Shown: piece by piece, positions 57,721 to 64,000 of the stretch | Layout of the letters: each line of letters opens with the position of its first letter | Numbering within the stretch: the first letter of the stretch is position 1 | Assembly: GCA_028456385.1 (NCBI GenBank) | Contig: JALNQF010000142.1 | Span: forward strand, 52,824-116,823 | DNA: 64,000 nt | Direction: 5' to 3' | DNA from: Ophiosphaerella korrae | Lineage: Eukaryota; Ascomycota; Dothideomycetes; Pleosporales; Phaeosphaeriaceae | Position numbers and translations under genes: made by a program | Notes under the pieces: generated by a model | Database searches by the model: none | Told to the model about the DNA's origin: nothing | Seen by the model: the letters and a program-made list of their open reading frames with translations, nothing else

Positions 57721-58799
57721 GTTTTTAAAAGTTATTTCTATAAAACTTTTATAGTTTATTTATAGCTTTAAGTTACTATTTTTTTTAAAAAGAAGTATTA
57801 GTACTTTTACTAAAAATGTTATATATTTTATTTACTTTAACTTATAAAGTTAACTAAGTACTTTTTTAATACTTATAACTTAGTTACTAATAAATTATAT
57901 AGTAGCTAATAAAGTAGGTATATATTTTATAATAAATTTATAGCTAAATTTTAAAATCTATACTTTACTAAAGTTATAATTTTTTTTTAAAAGCTATATC
58001 TATATACTTAGTATATTATAAATGTAATAAGCTTTTTTTAAAGCTAATTAGACTACTTTAGCTTATTTAGCTTACTATATATATATATTATTTTATGAAC
58101 TTTATATTATTTAGTTAAACTATTTAGAATTTTTTATACTTACTAGTTTAAACTTAAGTATATCTTTAGCTTTTTTACTTTAAAATAGTACTCTTTTAGT
58201 ACTATAACTTATTTTAAGTTAATACTTATTAATTTAGAGTAAACTAAAGTATTTATTATACTTTTTAGTATCTATTACTATAAATATTACTTAGTATATC
58301 TATAAAAGTAATATCTACTATTATTATACTATATATATTTAATTTATTTCTATTTATACTCTTTATTATTATATTAAGTAAAAAAGTAATAAAAAAGTAC
58401 TATTTCTTTACTAATATAAATAATAAAAAGTTAAGTTATAACTTTTTATTTATTATAGCTTTAAGATATAGTATTATACTTATTACTACTTTAATTATTA
58501 AAAAATATCTTAGCTTTATAGAAGTTATATAAGCTATAAAGTAAGAAATTAGTTTTTAAAGCTTTATATAATTAATAATTTTATATATAAAGTTTTTATA
58601 GTTAAAATATATAAAAAGCTAGTAATTAGCTTTATCTTTATACTTTTTAAACTTAGCTAAGTTATTTTATACTTATTTATCTTACTTTCTTTAAAGTTTT
58701 TTTTTTTTTTTTTTTAACTTTAACTAGTTTATTTAGTAGTTTTTTTCTTTTTTCTTTTCTTTTTTAGTTTATATAAGTTATATTTACTTTTTAGTATAT

Positions 58800-61700
58800 A
58801 GCTAGTTATTAGATAAGTTATATAATTAGATACTCGATACGTAATTAGATACGCGATTATATATACAATTACTAAGCTACTAACCTTACTATAGCTAAAA
58901 GGATTACAGCTTTAACTATTATAAATAAAGAAACTAAACAAAGAATCTAATATATAAGAAGATAGACTACGTTAGTATAACTAATATAATAAAGAAACTA
59001 GTACCTTAATAGAAGAAGTATTAAGAATCTAGCTTACTACTATCTTAAGAGACCTAGCTAAGACTACTATATTATAGATATATAGAGAGAGCGTAGGGCT
59101 AGAGATAAATAGTAGAATTATTCTACTTAGTTTATACCTAGTACTATTAAGTTATAGGTAATTAATCTAAAAAAGGGCTTTTCTAAAAGCCTTAGTATCT
59201 CTCTCTAATAAGGCTTTTATATAGCTATTATAAAAAAGCTTTTTTATTAAACTACTATAACTTCTTTTAAATCTTATAATTAAGAGTCTTACTACTTTAA
59301 CTAAGTTAAGTAAACTAGTATCTACTTATATTAACTTAAGTATTAACTTAAGTATTAACTTAAGTATTAAGCTAAGTATTAAGCTAAGTACTATAAAGAG
59401 TATTAGCGAAAAGTACTAATCTCCTACTTTCTAGTAGCTCTACGCGCGTTAGTAAAAAGTAATAATCTCTTACTCTCTTGTAACTTAAAGCTAAAACAAG
59501 ATAGCTAGTATAACCTAACGCGATCTAACTATAACGTTAAAGACTAATAAGGATTATACTATATAGATAATTTAACTACAATCTAGATACGTAGTATATA
59601 ATATTTAGGATAAGATTAACCTAGAATCTTTTACCTAGCTAATTTAGAGACTAGAACTAATTAGAGCTCTAGTAATAGCTAACTATACTCTAGTATTAGG
59701 TATTAAGACTCTTACGTAGTAGTCTAAACTCTTAGCTACTAGTTATAAGGCTTTTAAAGAAGACCTTAAATACTATAAAATATTAGCTAAGTAATACTAT
59801 AGTAACTAACACGAGTATAAAAAAGAGTAGTTAAGTCTCTAGTATATTATAATATTTATCTAATCTTTAGTCTTACTATATCTACTACGTATATACTACT
59901 TACTAAACTAATCTCTATATTAGTAGCTATTAAACCTAAAGTAAACTATTAGCGTAGATAAGCGTATTAAGTAAGAGCGTATATATAATAGATACCTTAA
60001 ATTACTTAAGCTTATAAGAAGCCTAGTAAATTAGGATATATAGATAGCTAAGTATAACTATACTACTACTAAGGCTAAAACGTATTAAGTAGTAGAGTTA
60101 CTATAAATTAATATAATTACTTAAGACTTTTTAGTAGCTATTAAATACGTAGTACTAATTTAGTCTACAACCTTTTAAGATAATAGAAAGCTATTACCTA
60201 GTATAAACTAGAGAGAGATAATAAAATACTACTATAAGTATATAAAAGTATACTATCCTCTAAATATAAGGAAGTGTAAAGCTACTTTTATAGTAGATAA
60301 TACTTTACTTTATACTACTAGTAGTAATACTACTTAGAGTAAGACTAGAGACGCCTTTCTTGTAGATAGCGCGCTACTTAATAAATAGGGTAGACCTTGT
60401 AATTAACGTACACGTAGTAGTAATACTAATATTAACTAAATAATAGGTTAAAGAGCTATAAGTAAATAATACCTAGCTTATAAAAGACTTTATAAACTTA
60501 GTAATTACTACTATATTAATCCTAATAAAGTACTAGATTAGTAGACTCTAAGTAAGACTCTAAAAGAGCTTATTAATTATAAACGTAAGTATAATATAAC
60601 TTTATAAAGACTAATAAGAAGATAGTTAAAGTATTAAATAAAGCCTTATATAGAACTACACGCTAAGTTACCTTAGATTACTAAAATCTATAAGGAAGAT
60701 TAACTAGAAGGCTAGTAAATATTAAGTATTAAGAGTACTTTTATTACTAAAACTACAAAGAATACCTATAATACTTACCCTCTTTAGAATTCCTTTATCC
60801 TAGACTCTAGTTTAACTTACTATATTATAAATAACCTAACTTATATATATATAACTATTGTCTATTAAGGCTAAATAATTATATATAGGTAGGTAAGTTA
60901 AAGATATAAGTAAAAGGATATAGATCTCTTACTCTTATACTAAAAAACTAGTTAATAGAAAATAAACTAGTTCTATATAACGTAGCTATATACCTAGATA
61001 TCTTTTATAACCTAGTCTCTTTCTAGCTACTCTAGTAGAGAGGAATATAGTAGAACACTTAATCTAAGCTAATAACTCTAAATAAGCCTAATAGATAAAT
61101 AATTAGATACTTTACTAAGATCTATAGTTAATAGGTACTTAAGTATTATTTATTATATAATCTTATATACTAAGTAGTATACTATACTTATAGACTTTAG
61201 ACTATTAGAGTACTTATACTACTATAGTATAAGAGACTTAGCTATCTAGGACTAGCTATAATTAAATACTTTATCTAGTAAGCTTAAAGGGTACGTATAA
61301 AAGAAGTATCTATAGTTTAGTATAATATATATAGTAAAGCTAAGATAAAGTAGTAAATTAGCTATATACTAAGAATTAGTTATAAAGGACTAAGAGAAAG
61401 ACTCTCTATTAACTTCTACTTATATAAAGTATAAAGCGTTACTAAGAAGAAAAGCTAGATACTTATTACTAATAAGTACTTAAAACTATAGTAAGACTTT
61501 TACTTTACTAATAACTAGTTAGCTAAATTAATTATTAAGGTACTATTAAACTTAATCTTCTTCTTAAAAAATTAGTATAGTATCTTAGTTAAGGTAATTA
61601 AAACTAATAACAAGATTACAATAGTAAAACTAGAGGTCTAGCGCTAGTTAAACTTGTAAGGTATTACTATTAAACCTTTAGCTCTAGATACTTAAGCCTA

Positions 61701-63252
61701 GAATAGAGGAGCTAAGCGCGCTAGAGGAATTAACAAGGAGAAAGTATATATAATACAACTTAACGTAAATTTACTATAGGAACTTTAGCCTAAAATTATA
61801 TAGGCTAGAGTCTACCTATATAATTAAATACTAAGTTACTTAAATAACTAGAAGATACTATATAAAGTATTCTTTATAAAAGTTACTAAGAATTAAAGAA
61901 TTATAGTATTAATAAGAAAGCTAAACTTAGCTTACTTAAAAGTATATAGGTATAAAGCCTTTGTAATAACTAATAATATATATTATAGTAAATTAAGGCT
62001 ATAATATTTAGATCTAAAAGTATAGATTAGCTACCTTATAAGATACTAGTTATTAAATATCTACTAGATCTAAGTACTATCTATAGCTAAAGTAATAAGT
62101 ATATAAGATATAATCTTTAATAAGTAAATAATCTTTAATAGTAAAATAGAAGATCTAATAGATAACTTTATATATTAAATACTAGAAGAGATTACTACTT
62201 ATATTAAAACAATTAAGCTCTTAGTACTAGTATATAAGCTAAAAATAGAGTCCTTCTATAAAGATAATACTAAGTTAGATATATCTATAAATAATAAAGA
62301 AGATCTACTTAGCTACTACTATAGAAGAAAGATTGTAGACTACTATCTAACTCTTCTACTATCTCTACTTCTAGTAGTAATACTAGCCTATTTAATAACT
62401 AGAGACTAACTAGAGTTAATAGTACATAATAGATATAGCTTATCTAAAACTATACTATAGGTAGTAGCCTTTATAGCTAGTACCTAAGTAAGTAACTTTA
62501 GAAAATACTAAGGAGAACTTATAGATAAAGCTAAGATAAAAAAGATACTTATAAGAGGACTAAAGCTTTACTATAATTAACTCCTATTGCTACTCTTATA
62601 CTAAATAAACCTAGAAAGCTATCTAATAAGCGAGTTATTTAAAGAAGCTAAGTTATCTTACCTAACTAGCTATCGCTAGATAAAATTATAGACTAAAGTA
62701 CTAGCTAAACCTATCTAGTATTCTAGCTAGTAGATACTAGACTATATATAGGTATATACATATAAGCTTAATAAATATTATTAATTTATTAAATATAAAG
62801 CTTAACTTATTATATAAAGATACTAGTAATAAAACATTATAGTATAAGAGACTTATACTATAATACTAGCTAGCTAATCCTTTTAGATACTTATAGCTAT
62901 TACTACTAAATATAATCTTAAACTAAAATAGTATAACGTAACTAACACCTTTATTTATATAGTAATAGACTAAGAAATCTATATAAGAATACTAAGGAGA
63001 TACTAAAAGAAAAGTATAATCTTTAGAGTCTAAAAAGCCCTATATAGTCTCTAGATCTTACTTCTTCTATAGTAGAGAGAATTTATAGCTATACTTAAAG
63101 CTATAAGCTTTTAAATAGTACTACACAAACTATACTATATAGTTAAAGATAGAATTATTATCTTCTTTTATATAGATAATATTATTATTATATATAATAA
63201 GTAGAAGACTAAAGAAGTATAGTAAGTAACTAATCTTCTAAAAGAGAAGTAT
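58800..63252 (+). mobile_element. Ty1/copia retrotransposon, plus strand, first part
   Basis: Composition changes abruptly near 58.8 kb. In order: Gag with a possible zinc knuckle (near 60.46 kb), a protease DSSLTYYIINN at about 60.80 kb, integrase (GAG-pre-integrase, then RKLNLAYLKVYRYKAFV near 61.92 kb), and the first part of RT with a region reading KEIYIRILRRY, and YFFYSRENL.LYLKLxAF, up to FIYIDNIIIIYN at about 63.16-63.20 kb. Protease-integrase-RT order marks copia, as opposed to gypsy. A solo LTR then interrupts it at 63253. All frames are broken. The 5' LTR was not identified; the tract at 59329-59391 lies in the leader or Gag. Confidence 0.82.
59329..59391 (+). repeat. 12-bp tandem repeat, about 5 copies
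   Basis: TATTAACTTAAG occurs about three times, followed by TATTAAGCTAAG about twice. Period 12, so it would add four residues per copy if it lay in a coding frame. Inside the copia Gag region. Confidence 0.8.
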
Positions 63253-63684
63253 TATTATAATAGTAATAAGAGAACTATAGATAGAACTAATTAGCCTAAT
63301 AATAGAAGGATTAGACTATTATAACAAAGAGGACTTAGGGCTAGACTAGGAGACTATATACAATTAGGACACGTAAAGTAATCTATAATCTATAGATTCT
63401 TAGTAATAATAGATTATAGATTAGAGTAATCCGCAATCTATTATTCTTAGTAGTAATAGATTAATAGATTACTATAAGTATATAGGTAGTAGTAAAATAC
63501 GTATTATTAAGATAGTATTAGTAATTTAATCCTTTAACTATAGAACGCTAATATAAGATAGTTGCGAAATATCTTCTATTGTTTATAGTTATTGTAGATT
63601 ATAATACAAGCTTTTAATATTACTTTATAATCTACTAATACCTTTAGGTACTAGGAAGTCGACTCTAGTAACTAACCTATAACA
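63253..63684 (+). mobile_element. Solo LTR of the chromodomain family inside the copia RT
   Basis: 432 bp aligning over its length with the LTRs at 51471-51900 and 45803. Starts TATTATAA (TG altered to TA), ends CCTATAACA with the CA intact. Flanked by AGTAT at 63248-63252 and AGTAT at 63685-63689, a perfect 5-bp duplication. Copia RT reads up to LLKEKY on the left and resumes with a VEVI.DRK-like block on the right, so the LTR sits inside a once-continuous gene. Confidence 0.85.
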
Positions 63685-64000
63685 AGTATACTATTACTAA
63701 AAGAATAGATCTCTAATAGTTTCTTAGTGTCGAAGTAATTTAAGATAGAAAGTAACGTATAATTTAACTACTATAGGTAGCGTATATTAATAAAATAAGT
63801 TAGCTTATAAATAAATTATATATCTATTATAATATACTTATAGCTACTACTAAACTTAAGGCCTATACTAGCTAGGCTACGCTATCTAAGATTAATAAAT
63901 ATTAACGTAAAATTAGCTTACTCCTATTTATAGCTATAACTACCTAGCTAGATATAGCTTTTATAATATTATAACTAGCTTAATTTCTTATAAACCTAAG
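63685..64000 (+). mobile_element. Ty1/copia retrotransposon, plus strand, continuation
   Basis: Right after the solo LTR, the plus strand reads FLSVEVI.DRK, then AYINKIS, LIATTKLKAYTS, and KISLLLFIAITT.LDIAF, the RT-RNase H connection of copia elements. It runs off the end of the window, so the full length and 3' LTR are unknown. Confidence 0.75.

Larger units (their letters stand above)
40460..64000. other. AT-rich, RIP-degraded transposon block
   Basis: From about 40.5 kb base composition falls sharply and TpA becomes extremely frequent while CpA and CpG are scarce. Long runs of TTAGTATA/CTATAG-like sequence dominate. Recognisable protein remnants are riddled with TAG stops that sit where CAG or TGG codons are expected, the hallmark of C-to-T change on either strand. 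These are the signs of repeat-induced point mutation, a fungal genome defence. Stretches where I see no specific remnant include 41.96-42.32 kb, 42.61-43.09 kb and much of 43.4-45.0 and 52.2-56.5 kb. No intact open frame above 70 codons exists in it. Confidence 0.9.

Noticed and set aside
59329..59391. CRISPR-like array
   Set aside because: A plain 12-bp tandem repeat with no spacers, in a fungal transposon.

Overview
This is nuclear DNA from a filamentous ascomycete (Pezizomycotina), most likely a dothideomycete. The evidence is short 46-124 bp GT..AG introns with GTAAGT/GTATGT-type donors, dense gene packing, fungal proteins (tricalbin, Sti1, UGP1, PTR2, fungal-only disordered proteins), and a long AT-rich block with the C-to-T/G-to-A decay expected of repeat-induced point mutation (RIP). 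I cannot name the species from the sequence. Region 1 (about 0.9-40.5 kb) is an ordinary gene-rich segment. In order it holds a TPR/SET protein (+), a YjlB-like cupin (-), two large disordered fungal proteins (-), a tricalbin-type ER-plasma membrane tether with SMP and about six C2 domains (-), a conserved fungal protein probably of the DUF7514 type (-), UTP-glucose-1-phosphate uridylyltransferase (-), a FolB/dihydroneopterin aldolase-like protein (-) divergent from the Hsp70/Hsp90 co-chaperone Sti1 (+), a bZIP protein (+), a Cys-rich hypothetical (-), a POT/PTR2 peptide transporter (-), a conserved hypothetical (-), a malic enzyme (-) whose 5' end looks frame-disrupted, and a small predicted membrane protein (+). 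I rebuilt the exons by hand; every joined model keeps frame. The genes are mostly housekeeping and do not form one pathway or a biosynthetic cluster. Region 2 (about 40.5-64 kb) is a gene-free, AT-rich, RIP-degraded block. Next to the genes lies a decayed kinesin-light-chain-type TPR pseudogene, the kind of repeat found at the C-terminus of fungal NLR-like proteins. Beyond it is a stack of nested retrotransposons: a solo LTR (42.3 kb) with a perfect 5-bp target duplication; a minus-strand Ty3/gypsy element whose reverse transcriptase is split by a plus-strand chromodomain Ty3/gypsy element (45803-51900, with LTRs, 5-bp target duplication and polypurine tract); a second minus-strand Ty3 polymerase remnant (about 57 kb); and a plus-strand Ty1/copia element (about 58.8-64 kb) interrupted by a solo LTR of the chromodomain family with a perfect AGTAT duplication. 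The block could be an AT isochore, a subtelomere or a pericentromere; no telomere repeat is present to decide. I found no convincing tRNA, rRNA or CRISPR array. No previously undescribed system stands out. The most unusual items are the nested, datable transposon stack, the NLR-type pseudogene at the boundary, and the malic enzyme with two apparent frame breaks.
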